From contig JADKJM010000005.1 in assembly GCA_016721005.1 (NCBI GenBank), positions 248,001-312,000 on the forward strand: a stretch of 64,000 nucleotides of DNA, given 5' to 3'. Shown here in pieces: positions 17,176 to 25,603 of this stretch (positions are counted from its first letter, which is position 1; every line of letters begins with the position of its first letter). The notes beneath the pieces are model-generated. The model searched no databases. It was not told where the DNA came from and worked only from the letters and a program-made list of their open reading frames with translations. The position numbers and the translations under genes were made by a program. This stretch comes from Flavobacteriales bacterium. Lineage in GTDB: Bacteria; Bacteroidota; Bacteroidia; Flavobacteriales_F; PHOS-HE28.

Positions 17176-17809
17176 GGGGATCGAACCATACGCACGGCTG
17201 TCCAAAAAGACGGACGTGTTGGTGAAAGTCGGCAAGGGCGCTCGTGAGAGCGTCCTTGTCCGTTTGGTTGGACCAGCCGCCCGGAATGACAAGACCCCGG
17301 AGCCCACACCGCGCGAATGCATTCACCGCAGAGGGGCTGAGAGCGCGGAGGAATGCATTGAACCGCAGAGGGGCAGAGCGCGCGGAGGAATGCGATGGAA
17401 CGCGGATGACGCGGAAAGAGTGGATGGGCGCGGATGAATGCATTGAACCGCAGAGGGGCAGGGGTCACAGAGTTGGTTCCGCCGAACTGCTTCTGCATTT
17501 CTCTGTGCGCTCTGCCCCTCTGCGGTTTTCTTCTTCTGCGGTTATTTCTTCCTGCAGTTCCCTCTTCTCCCGGTCCGCCACGAACGACAAGACCCCGGAT
17601 ACCATAACGCGTGAATGCATTGAACCGCAGAAGTGCAGAGTACGCGGAGACAGGGCGCGGAAAGTGAATGCGCTCGGCTTCCAGCTCACCCGTTGTGGCC
17701 ATGACCGGACAGGACCAATGCAGATAGCCATGCGCGTCGTGGCAAGCACGGATCCATTCGCCCATACGCCGATGAATGCTGCGCCAGCCCCTCCCGGTAC
17801 CTTCGCGCC
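17176..17809. repeat. Gene-free spacer with direct and inverted GCAGAGG-type repeats
   Basis: This 634-base spacer has no credible gene. It holds four direct copies of a unit of about 30 bases that begins GAATGCATT and contains ACCGCAGAGGGGC, near 17315, 17351, 17436 and 17613. A perfect 16-base inverted pair lies at 17446-17461 and 17512-17527. A second direct repeat (ACAAGACCCCGGA and its flanks) occurs near 17289 and 17587, about 298 bases apart, so an older segment seems to have been duplicated. The same motif flanks the GxxExxY gene at 56.4 kb. It could be a non-autonomous mobile element or a REP-like structure. Confidence 0.75.
17798..17805 (+). promoter_or_regulatory. Putative Bacteroidota -7 box
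   Basis: TACCTTCG fits the TAnnTTTG consensus at seven of eight positions and ends 4 bases before the ccmB ATG, which would make the ccm transcript almost leaderless. Confidence 0.4.
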
Positions 17810-18478
17810 ATGCGCACGGCGGAGATCCTGAACGTACTGCGGTTGGAGATCGCCCTTGACCTGCGACAGCGCGCGGCGTGGGGCGGCATGCTGCTGTATG
17901 TGGTGAGCGCCGTGTACGTGTGCCACCTCGCGGTGAAGTCCGGCTTGGGCACGGCCACATGGAATGCGTTGTTCTGGATCATCCTGCTCTTCGCGGCCTT
18001 CAATGCGTTGTCGCGTTCCTTCCAGCGGGAGGATGCCGGACGGCAACTCTACCTGCACACGCTGGTGGACCCGCGCAACCTCGTGCTGGCGCGCACGCTG
18101 TACAACGCGGTGACGATGGTGGTGTTGAGCCTGCTGAGTTTGCTCTTCTACAGCCTCTTCCTGGGAAGCGATGTGCTGGCGAAGGCGGACCTCGCGCAAT
18201 TCCTGCTCGCCGTGGTATTGGGTGGCGTGGGCTTCGCGGCGGTGCTCACGTTGATCTCCGCGATCGCCGCGCGCGCCGGCAACGGCATCGGCCTGATGGC
18301 GATCCTCGGTTTCCCCATTGTGCTGCCGATGTTGTTGGCCCTGCTCCGCGCGAGCAAGCTGGCGCTGGACGGCGTGGCGTGGAGCGTAACGAGCACGTAC
18401 TTCGGTGGGCTGGTGCTGCTGGATGTGATCACGGTCACCTTGGCCTGGTTGCTCTTCCCGTACCTTTGGCGGGACTGA
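17810..18478 (+). CDS. ccmB: Heme exporter protein CcmB
   Basis: The 222-residue protein has six predicted membrane helices and the CcmB features: an N-terminal EILNVLRLEIALDLRQR segment, and SRSFQREDAGRQLYLHTLVDPR between helices 2 and 3. It is the permease of the system I cytochrome c maturation complex, which acts with the CcmA ATPase and CcmC in handling heme. No ccmA is present in this window, so the ATPase must be encoded elsewhere or be missing. The other ccm genes follow on the same strand. Confidence 0.92.
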   Translation: MRTAEILNVLRLEIALDLRQRAAWGGMLLYVVSAVYVCHLAVKSGLGTATWNALFWIILLFAAFNALSRSFQREDAGRQLYLHTLVDPRNLVLARTLYNAVTMVVLSLLSLLFYSLFLGSDVLAKADLAQFLLAVVLGGVGFAAVLTLISAIAARAGNGIGLMAILGFPIVLPMLLALLRASKLALDGVAWSVTSTYFGGLVLLDVITVTLAWLLFPYLWRD

Positions 18479-18575
18479 AATGCATGATGGCCGCGAAGGC
18501 GCAAAGGCGCTAGGAAATGCCGCGCGTGCGGCAGGGATCGGAAAGGTCGGAAGCGCATAAGGGACAGGAAAGGGC
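18479..18575. repeat. Short spacer with REP-like purine motif
   Basis: The spacer between ccmB and ccmC holds CCGCGAAGGCGCAAAGGCGC at 18490-18509, a purine-rich motif of the type scattered in intergenic regions of many environmental bacteria. It is related in style to the GCAGAGG repeats elsewhere in the window. Confidence 0.45.
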
Positions 18576-19568
18576 ATGAAGCATTGGTGGAAATTCCTGG
18601 CGGTGGCATTGTTGCTCACCGCGTCCATCGCCGGTCTTCGTGTGCCCTTGGCACCGGACCTCGTGCATGTTTCACCGGACCGGATCGCGCCGGGAGAGAT
18701 CACGGTGACGGTCACCGGGTACAACACGGACTTCACTGCTGATGAGCGGGTCTTTCTGGAGAACGATGGTCAGCGTGTGTGCGCAACGAGCGTGCGCGTG
18801 ATCGATGGCACGCACCTCACCGCATCATTCAATGTGCCCACCGGAATGCGGAAGAACCTCACGGATGTGGTGGTGAGCGGACTCCGCTACGATGGTGCGC
18901 TCTTCACCGAGGCTTTGGGCGAAGGGATCGCATCCGGCAATTGTGTGGAGGGCCATTTGGCCAATAGCGGGTTCGTTTTTCCGAACCGCCCCATCCTGTA
19001 CGAGAGCATCCGCAACCTGCACTTCCATGTGCCCATGTGGTTCGCGATGATCACGCTCATGGCCATCTCGGTGGTCTTCAGCATCATGACGCTCGCGACG
19101 AATTCGTTGCGCTACGATGGTTCGGCCGTGAATGCGGTGTACGTCGGGCTGGTCTTCTGCTCCTTGGGTTTGATCACCGGCGCCATATGGGCCCGCGCCA
19201 CATGGGGTGCCTTCTGGACCAACGACGTGAAGCTGAACGGAGCGGCCGTGACCGCACTGATCTACCTCGCCTACCTGGTGTTGCGCGGCTCGGTGCCCGA
19301 TGCGCACAAGCGCGCACGGCTCGCGGCGATCTACAACATCTTCGCCTTCGTGTTGCTGGTGCTCTTCCTCTTCGTAGTGCCACGCCTCAACGCAGTGGAC
19401 AGCTTGCATCCCGGCAACGGGGGCAACAGCCCCTTCAGTGATCTCGACCTCGACAAGCGCTTGCGCATGGTCTTCTACCCGGCGGTGCTGGGGTGGATCC
19501 TGTTGGGCGTTTGGATGTTCAACCTACGCGACCGCGCCGCACGACTGGCCGAACAATTGGACCGATGA
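18576..19568 (+). CDS. ccmC: Cytochrome c maturation protein CcmC with extra periplasmic domain
   Basis: The 330-residue protein combines a CcmC core with an unusual N-terminal insert. Residues 5-21 are a membrane helix. Residues about 25-145 form a soluble beta-rich region (for example ITVTVTGYNTDF and TASFNVPTGMRKNLTDVVVSG) that resembles an Ig/IPT-like fold. From about residue 150 the core begins with LHFHVPMWFAM, and the tryptophan-rich heme-handling motif appears as WARATWGAFWTNDVKLNGAAV; SLHPGNGGNSPF follows near residue 280. CcmC normally has about 220-240 residues and passes heme to CcmE. The insert would face the periplasm. The stop overlaps the ccmD start. Confidence 0.88.
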   Translation: MKHWWKFLAVALLLTASIAGLRVPLAPDLVHVSPDRIAPGEITVTVTGYNTDFTADERVFLENDGQRVCATSVRVIDGTHLTASFNVPTGMRKNLTDVVVSGLRYDGALFTEALGEGIASGNCVEGHLANSGFVFPNRPILYESIRNLHFHVPMWFAMITLMAISVVFSIMTLATNSLRYDGSAVNAVYVGLVFCSLGLITGAIWARATWGAFWTNDVKLNGAAVTALIYLAYLVLRGSVPDAHKRARLAAIYNIFAFVLLVLFLFVVPRLNAVDSLHPGNGGNSPFSDLDLDKRLRMVFYPAVLGWILLGVWMFNLRDRAARLAEQLDR

Positions 19569-19777
19569 GAACCCTCCTGTTGCTTTCCCTCTTGATCATG
19601 AGCAGCGCGGCACACGCGCAAGGTGCTGCACCGGGTTGGTTGGAGCACACGCTATACGGCAGCGGTAAGTTGAACGCTGTGCTCATCGTGGTCGGCGTGA
19701 TCATCTGCGGCATCGGTCTGTGGATGTGGCGCATGGACCGCCGACTGAAGCGCATGGAGGACCGCATGAAGAAATGA
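19565..19777 (+). CDS. ccmD: CcmD-like small membrane protein
   Basis: This 70-residue protein has a cleavable-looking signal (residues 1-19, ending AHAQG), a single helix at about 36-54 and a charged tail (RMDRRLKRMEDRMKK). Its size, topology and place between ccmC and ccmE fit CcmD, which helps release heme-loaded CcmE from the CcmABC complex. The ATG at 19565 overlaps the ccmC stop. Sequence conservation in CcmD is low, so the call rests mostly on position. Confidence 0.75.
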   Translation: MRTLLLLSLLIMSSAAHAQGAAPGWLEHTLYGSGKLNAVLIVVGVIICGIGLWMWRMDRRLKRMEDRMKK

Positions 19778-19787
19778 ACGAACAACC

Positions 19788-20177
19788 ATGAAACGCTCAC
19801 ACATCATCGCCATCGTGATCATCGCCGTCGCGATCGCCGCATTGGTCGGCTCATTGAACGACAGCAGTACCTACGCCGACCTGAACGAAGCTTTTGATCA
19901 CCCCGGCACCGAATACCATGTGGTGGGTGTGCTGGACCGCAGTAAGCCGATCGTCTACGAGCCGAGTTTGAACGCAAGCCTCACCTCCTTTTCGATGGTG
20001 GACCTGAAGGGCCGCCCGTGTACCGTACACCTTGCCAAAGCCAAACCGCAGGACCTGGAACGCAGCGAGCGTTTGGTACTCATCGGCTCGGCCAATGCGA
20101 ACGGCGAGTTCGAAGCGCGGGACATGCTGATGAAGTGTCCGAGCAAGTACAATGAGGAGAACCGGATCGGGGGGTGA
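19788..20177 (+). CDS. ccmE: Cytochrome c maturation heme chaperone CcmE (CxxxY type)
   Basis: The 129-residue protein has an N-terminal membrane anchor (residues 5-22) and a small beta-barrel domain (EYHVVGVLDRS, TSFSMVDLKGR). The heme-attachment site reads LMKCPSKYNEE: a cysteine stands where most proteobacterial CcmE proteins have the heme-linking histidine of the HxxxY motif. Known CxxxY-type CcmE proteins occur in Desulfovibrio and archaea, where heme attaches through cysteine. It lies 10 bases after ccmD in the same unit. All residues of the CxxxY site are intact, so it should be functional. Confidence 0.92.
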   Translation: MKRSHIIAIVIIAVAIAALVGSLNDSSTYADLNEAFDHPGTEYHVVGVLDRSKPIVYEPSLNASLTSFSMVDLKGRPCTVHLAKAKPQDLERSERLVLIGSANANGEFEARDMLMKCPSKYNEENRIGG

Positions 20178-20453
20178 GGGTTCGTTGTGCGCGGTGCAGA
20201 GTGTTGGTTGTTCGTGGTGCGGGTTGTTCGTTGTTGGGGGGATGGGATGAAGACGATGAGTGACGGCACCTACCCACACGCGATCTATCACCGTTCTTGG
20301 CAGCCGAACAACGTTCAATACGAGCAACCTTCTCCATGCCCGATGCATTCACCTTTCTTGGCGGCCGACCAATGAACAACGTTCAATACGAGCAACCTTC
20401 TCCCCCATCTTCGCCGCTGAAATGATGATCGCACCTCCCGCATTGTTGCGCGC
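20178..20453. repeat. Spacer with imperfect direct repeats
   Basis: The spacer before ccmF holds two near-identical copies of a segment of about 42 bases, at 20294-20335 and 20355-20404, with a small insertion in the second. The shared core is AACAACGTTCAATACGAGCA. A TTGTTCG-rich stretch lies at about 20180-20240. No gene is supported here. The origin could be a local tandem duplication that includes regulatory sequence of ccmF. Confidence 0.6.
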
Positions 20454-23252
20454 ATGACCGACATCGCCTACATCGGTGAGCATACCTGGGCGGGAACGCT
20501 GGGGCACTTGTTCACGAGCCTTTCTCTCGTGGGCGCGGTGGTGGCCACGTTGGGCTACTTCCTCGGCGCTGTGCGAAAGGATGCATCGTGGTCGTCGCTC
20601 GGCCGCTTGGCGTTTCGTGTACACAGTATGGCCGTGCTGGGGATCGTGGTGCTGCTCTTCGTCATGCTGTTCAACCACTGGTTCGAGTTCGACTACGTGT
20701 GGAAGCACAGCAATTTGCAGATGCCGCTGCGGTACATCGCGAGCTGTTTCTGGGAAGGGCAAGAGGGTTCCTTCCTGCTGTGGACCTTCTGGCATGTGGT
20801 GATCGGTAACATCCTGATCGCGCGGGCGAAGGATTGGGAACCGCATGTGATGGCGGTGTTCGGCTTGGTGCAGGTCTTCCTCGCCTTCATGCTCATAGGC
20901 ATCTACGTGGGCGACCTGAAGTTGGGCAGCAGCCCCTTCCTGCTGATCCGTGAATTACCCGAGAACCTCGGCCTGCCCTGGACGGCGATGAAGGGCTACC
21001 TCGCGGCGATCCCGCAATTCGCCGACGGTCGCGGACTGAATCCGTTGTTGCAGAACTATTGGATGGTGATCCATCCGCCTACACTCTTCCTCGGCTTCTC
21101 CGCTACGCTCGTTCCGTTCGCGTACGCGATCGCCGGGCTCTGGCGGAACGAGAAGCGCGCATGGATCGAACATGCACTGCCTTGGACCTTCTTCGGCGTG
21201 ATGGTGTTGGGCACGGGCATCCTCATGGGCGGTGCATGGGCCTACGAGTCGCTCAGCTTCGGCGGCTTCTGGGCGTGGGATCCGGTGGAGAATGCGTCAC
21301 TGGTGCCATGGATCACGTTGGTCGGCGCGGGACACTTGATGCTGGTGAACAAACGCAAGGAGACCTCGCTCTTCGCGGCGTACCTGCTCACGCTCATCAC
21401 CTTCATCCTCGTCCTCTACTCCACCTTCCTTACGCGCAGTGGTGTGCTCGGCGATACCAGCGTACACAGTTTCACCGGTGATGGTATGCTGCCCGCACTG
21501 GTGCGCTTCCTCCTCATCTTCATCGGCATCAGCGCCGCGATGCTGCACCCGGACAAGGGCCAACGTCGCTTCTATGTGCTGGTATCGCTCGCATTGCTCG
21601 TCATCGGCATCACATTGGAGATCGATGTGGAAGCGATCATCGTCTTCGGCCTGCTCACCATCGCACACCTGGTGATGGCCTACCGCGCGGGCTTCGCGAA
21701 CAAGGAACCCGAGGAAGCGCTCCTCTCCCGAGAGTTCTGGATCTTCATCGCATCGCTGGTGTTGCTGCTCAGCGCGCTCACCATCACGTACGGCACCAGC
21801 AAGCCCGTGTTCAACCTGTTGTTCGCTCCGCTCAGTGGCGTCTTCTATTGGCTCGGTGATCACACCGGCATCGACTTCTTCACGCGTCTTGCCGATGGGA
21901 AGTTGGCCGCGCCGAAGGATGTGATCCGTTACTACCACCGTTGGCAGATCCCCTTCGCCATCGTGCTCACCACGTTGATCGCCTTCACACAATACCTGCG
22001 CTGGAAGGACAGCGACCTGAAGCAGTTCCTGAAACGGATCGCGGTGTGGTTCGTGATCGCATTGGTCGTCGCCATTGCCGGCGCGATCGCCTTGAGGTTC
22101 ACGTGGGCGGAGTTCCGTTACAGCGCCTTGCTCTTCTCCACCACGTTCGCCGTGCTGGCCAATCTCGCGTACATCCCGCAAGTGCTCAAAGGGAAACTCG
22201 CACACGCCGGGCCGAGTGTCGCACACACCGGCTTCGCGTTGGTGCTCCTTGGCGCGCTCATCAGCACGGGTCGCAAAGAGGAAGTGAGCCGCAACGCGCG
22301 CAACATGGATCTCCGCTTCCTGAACGAAGGCTTCAGCAACAGCACCGATGTGCTGCTCTACCGCGGCGACACCGTGCGGATGGGCGACCACTACGTACGC
22401 TACCGCGAGAAGGAACAGGACGGCGTGGACCTGCGGTACGAGATGGACTACTACGCCATGGTGCCGCGCCGTTATGCCGAAGGCGATACCGTGCGCATCG
22501 GGGGCACCTTGTTCCGTGCGAACAAGGCGCATGAGGCAGGTCCGGAGTTCCTTGTACAGCAACCGGAATTCTGGTCACCGCTGGAGACCTACTCGAAGCG
22601 CGAACTCTGGCATGCGCATGAATGGAGTCCGACGCAAGCCGGCGACAGCCTCTTCAGTCTAGCGCCCCTCATCCAATTGAATCCGCGCTTCGGCAACGTG
22701 GCCGAACCGAGCACGAAGCATTGGTTGAACCGTGATCTGTACACGCACATCCGTTATGCGGACATGGCGATGGATGGGGACACCCTCCACGATGGCACCA
22801 TCACGGATGATGTCTGGATGCCCGATCGACGCTACGACAAACTGGTGGGCGATACGATCGTGACCCCGACCAGCGTGGTGCTGATCGATAGCGTGTATAT
22901 TGTGAAGGACAGCGCGACCAAGGCCATGCTCGGACAACAGTTCACGGTGTACGCCGCAGCACTGCGGATCCGCGATCTCTACAACCCGGATCGCTGGTTC
23001 GATGCGCGTCCGCTGGTGATCTATGCGAACGACAAGCCGGTGATGGGTCGCGCGGCGGAAGTAGCACCGCTGCGGATCAAGTACGGACTGGCCACGGTCG
23101 ATGGCAACAAGCTGGGGATCGATGTGGCCGAATCCGAATTCCTCGTGATGCACGCGATCATCTTCCCCGGGATCAACATCCTTTGGATCGGGTGTGTGCT
23201 GCTCGCACTGGGCACGGCCATGGCGATCCGTCAACGCATCCGACGTAATTGA
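20454..23252 (+). CDS. ccmF: Cytochrome c heme lyase subunit CcmF
   Basis: This 932-residue membrane protein has about 15 helices and is the system I heme lyase that attaches heme to apocytochrome CXXCH motifs. The diagnostic tryptophan-rich motif SFGGFWAWDPVENASLVPW is intact, as are MVIHPPTLFLGF and STFLTRSGVLGDTSVHSF. A large soluble domain occupies residues about 600-890, ahead of a last helix at about 905-925. Length is greater than the usual 650 or so residues because of this extended periplasmic part. The ATG at 20454 gives the first helix its normal position. It closes the ccm unit. Confidence 0.93.
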   Translation: MTDIAYIGEHTWAGTLGHLFTSLSLVGAVVATLGYFLGAVRKDASWSSLGRLAFRVHSMAVLGIVVLLFVMLFNHWFEFDYVWKHSNLQMPLRYIASCFWEGQEGSFLLWTFWHVVIGNILIARAKDWEPHVMAVFGLVQVFLAFMLIGIYVGDLKLGSSPFLLIRELPENLGLPWTAMKGYLAAIPQFADGRGLNPLLQNYWMVIHPPTLFLGFSATLVPFAYAIAGLWRNEKRAWIEHALPWTFFGVMVLGTGILMGGAWAYESLSFGGFWAWDPVENASLVPWITLVGAGHLMLVNKRKETSLFAAYLLTLITFILVLYSTFLTRSGVLGDTSVHSFTGDGMLPALVRFLLIFIGISAAMLHPDKGQRRFYVLVSLALLVIGITLEIDVEAIIVFGLLTIAHLVMAYRAGFANKEPEEALLSREFWIFIASLVLLLSALTITYGTSKPVFNLLFAPLSGVFYWLGDHTGIDFFTRLADGKLAAPKDVIRYYHRWQIPFAIVLTTLIAFTQYLRWKDSDLKQFLKRIAVWFVIALVVAIAGAIALRFTWAEFRYSALLFSTTFAVLANLAYIPQVLKGKLAHAGPSVAHTGFALVLLGALISTGRKEEVSRNARNMDLRFLNEGFSNSTDVLLYRGDTVRMGDHYVRYREKEQDGVDLRYEMDYYAMVPRRYAEGDTVRIGGTLFRANKAHEAGPEFLVQQPEFWSPLETYSKRELWHAHEWSPTQAGDSLFSLAPLIQLNPRFGNVAEPSTKHWLNRDLYTHIRYADMAMDGDTLHDGTITDDVWMPDRRYDKLVGDTIVTPTSVVLIDSVYIVKDSATKAMLGQQFTVYAAALRIRDLYNPDRWFDARPLVIYANDKPVMGRAAEVAPLRIKYGLATVDGNKLGIDVAESEFLVMHAIIFPGINILWIGCVLLALGTAMAIRQRIRRN

Positions 23253-23261
23253 GCCTCACCC

Positions 23262-24044
23262 ATGCGCATCCTCCTGATCGGTACCGGCCGCATGGCCTAC
23301 CACCTCGGACACAACATCACCCGCACGTCCTTCCATCTGATCGGTGTGGCCGGACGCGATGCGGAGAAGACCGCCGACCTCGCGCGCTTCCTCGATCGTC
23401 CGGCCTTCCGGTTGAATGCGTTACCGGAGGAAGTGGATCTCGTGATCATCGCCACCAGCGACGACAGCATCCATTCCGTGGCGGCTGCGTTACCGTATAC
23501 GAATTGTGTGATCGCCCACACCGCCGGCGCGGCCGGACTCGACCTGCTGGAACCGCATGCGCACCGCGCGGTCCTCTGGCCGATACAGACCTTGAGCCAT
23601 GGTGCTCCGGTGGATCTGGGCCCCGTGCCGATCGTGGTGGATGCGAACGATGCGGTGGCACGCGAGACGATCCTGCGATTGTCGCGCGCGATCAGCGAAA
23701 GCGTGTTCGAACTCACGCATGAGCAACGTGAACTCCTTCACCTCACTGCCGTGCTGGCGAGCAACCTCCCGGTCTTCCTCATGCACGAAGCACAACGCTT
23801 GTTGAAACAACAGAAGTTACCGACGGATCTCTTGTTGCCCTTGTGGCGCACCACCGCGCACAACGTGGTCACCATCGGACCCGAAGCAGCGCTGACCGGA
23901 CCTGCGCGGCGCGGTGATCTGTCGTCCATCAAGAACCACTTGGAACATCTCTCCAACGAGCCGGACCTGCAGCGCGTGTACGCGCTGCTCAGTGCCATGA
24001 TCCTAAAGGCGAACGATCACCCGACCGATGGCATCGACCTATAA
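23262..24044 (+). CDS. Rossmann-like and DUF2520 domain protein
   Basis: The 260-residue protein starts with a dinucleotide-binding motif (RILLIGTGRMAYHLG) and has the second-half features of DUF2520: AHTAGAAGLDLL, VLWPIQTLSHG and LHLTAVLASNLPVFLMHEAQ. It resembles NADP-dependent dehydrogenases of the pyrroline-carboxylate reductase type. The reaction is unknown. It is the first gene of a tightly packed unit with the next three, and its 3' end overlaps the KdsC-like gene by 17 bases. Confidence 0.87.
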   Translation: MRILLIGTGRMAYHLGHNITRTSFHLIGVAGRDAEKTADLARFLDRPAFRLNALPEEVDLVIIATSDDSIHSVAAALPYTNCVIAHTAGAAGLDLLEPHAHRAVLWPIQTLSHGAPVDLGPVPIVVDANDAVARETILRLSRAISESVFELTHEQRELLHLTAVLASNLPVFLMHEAQRLLKQQKLPTDLLLPLWRTTAHNVVTIGPEAALTGPARRGDLSSIKNHLEHLSNEPDLQRVYALLSAMILKANDHPTDGIDL

Positions 24045-24552
24045 GGAGCTCCTCGTCGGGATCGATCATTTCCTGTTCGATATGGACGGTGTGTTCACCG
24101 ATAACCGTGTATTGCTTTATCCGGGCTTGGATCCGGTAAGGACCCTGCACAGTCGCGATGCATACGCCGTGCAACACGCGATCAAGGAAGGCCTGCACAT
24201 CGTCATCATCACCGGCGGCAAGAGCGATGGCATGCGCGAGAGCATGGGCCGCTTGGGTGTGAAGGACTACTTCAGCAGCGTACCCGACAAGAGCGCGAAA
24301 CTGGATGAACTGATCGCGAGCACAGGCTTGGATCCCGCGCGCACGGCGTACATGGGCGATGACCTTCCCGATCTGCGCATCATGCAACGCGTGGCCCTCC
24401 CCTGCTGTCCGGCCGATGCCGCCGAGGAGATCAAGGTGATCAGCAGCTTCATCAGTGCCAAGCCGGGTGGATCCGGCTGTGTCCGCGACCTGTTGGAGCA
24501 AGCGATGAAGGTGAAAGGCAAGTGGCTCACGAACGGCGCACACCTCTGGTGA
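24028..24552 (+). CDS. kdsC: KdsC-like HAD family phosphatase
   Basis: This 174-residue HAD hydrolase has the nucleophile motif FLFDMDGVFTDN near residue 14, ITGGKS for motif II, a lysine in DKSAKL and the acid motif MGDDLPD. It matches 3-deoxy-D-manno-octulosonate 8-phosphate phosphatase, which makes KDO for lipopolysaccharide. Other substrates are possible because the C-terminal tail is somewhat longer than in E. coli KdsC. It overlaps the DUF2520 gene and lies 10 bases before the prenyltransferase gene. Confidence 0.82.
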   Translation: MASTYKELLVGIDHFLFDMDGVFTDNRVLLYPGLDPVRTLHSRDAYAVQHAIKEGLHIVIITGGKSDGMRESMGRLGVKDYFSSVPDKSAKLDELIASTGLDPARTAYMGDDLPDLRIMQRVALPCCPADAAEEIKVISSFISAKPGGSGCVRDLLEQAMKVKGKWLTNGAHLW

Positions 24553-24562
24553 ACCGAGGAAC

Positions 24563-25603
24563 ATGCTCGACTTCATCCGCCTGACCCGTCCGTTGAACCT
24601 GCTGATCATGGCAGCGACGATGCTGCTCATGCGGTATGGCCTGCTCGAAGGACAATTGGAACGCGGACTGCATGAATTATTGCAGGAGCCCGGCATCGAT
24701 GTCTCACGAGCGGATCTGATCCTCGATCCGCGCTTCGGTCCTCAACTCTCACTGCCGTTGTTCGTCCTCCTCGTGTTGAGCACCGTGCTCATAGCGGCGG
24801 GTGGCAACATCATCAACGATTACTTCGACACGCGGATCGATCGCATCAACAAGCCGGAGGAAGTGATCGTCGGTCGCACCGTGAAGCGCCGCGTGGCCAT
24901 GATGGGACACCTCCTGTTCAGCGGTCTCGGGTTCCTCTTGGGCGCGGTGGTGGCGTGGCGCACAGGCCTGTGGCATTTGATCGTGATCCCTGCCTTCGCG
25001 GTGATGGCGCTTTGGATGTACAGCATGAGCCTCAAGAGGCAATTGATCACCGGGAATGGAACGGTCGCAATGCTCACAGCGTTGGTGCCGCTCATCGTAG
25101 GCCTGTACGAGATCCCCCTGATGCAACGGGCGCTCATGGATGCTCCGCTCACCGTCACCGTGCCGGGTGAATTCGAGGAGGTCACCTACTCCATGTCGCT
25201 TCCTTACACGGAGATCTGGTGGTGGGTGCTCGGCTTCTCCGCCTTCGCCTTCATGGCTTCGCTGGTGCGCGAATTGCAAAAGGACATGGCCGATGTGAAA
25301 GGTGATGAAGCACTTGGTTGCCGCACCATCCCGATCGCGTGGGGCATGAAGTCGGCGCGTGTACTCACCCTCGTGTACATCGGCGCACTCGTCATCGCCC
25401 TGCTCGCGCTGCGCCTGTTGGTGCTGCACGATACCCTCTCCTTCTGGTACATCGGCGTCGGCATCATCGGTCCGTTGTTGCTCTCGGCCGGCTTCACCTA
25501 CAACGCGGTGGAACGCGCAGAGCACCTACGCGCCGGGAATCTGATGAAGGTGGCCATGGTGATGGGTGTGACTTTCGCGGCGCTGATCCGTTATCTGCCA
25601 TGA
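24563..25603 (+). CDS. UbiA family prenyltransferase
   Basis: The 346-residue membrane protein has the first aspartate-rich motif NIINDYFDTRIDRINKPEE (about residues 89-107) and the second, KDMADVKGDEALG, both needed to bind prenyl diphosphate through magnesium. About nine helices are predicted. In Bacteroidota such genes are often annotated as geranylgeranylglycerol-phosphate geranylgeranyltransferase, but the aromatic acceptor or lipid acceptor is not shown by sequence. A soluble insert of about 25 residues (ALMDAPLTVTVPGEFEEVTY) is unusual. The stop overlaps the Maf start. Confidence 0.85.
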   Translation: MLDFIRLTRPLNLLIMAATMLLMRYGLLEGQLERGLHELLQEPGIDVSRADLILDPRFGPQLSLPLFVLLVLSTVLIAAGGNIINDYFDTRIDRINKPEEVIVGRTVKRRVAMMGHLLFSGLGFLLGAVVAWRTGLWHLIVIPAFAVMALWMYSMSLKRQLITGNGTVAMLTALVPLIVGLYEIPLMQRALMDAPLTVTVPGEFEEVTYSMSLPYTEIWWWVLGFSAFAFMASLVRELQKDMADVKGDEALGCRTIPIAWGMKSARVLTLVYIGALVIALLALRLLVLHDTLSFWYIGVGIIGPLLLSAGFTYNAVERAEHLRAGNLMKVAMVMGVTFAALIRYLP

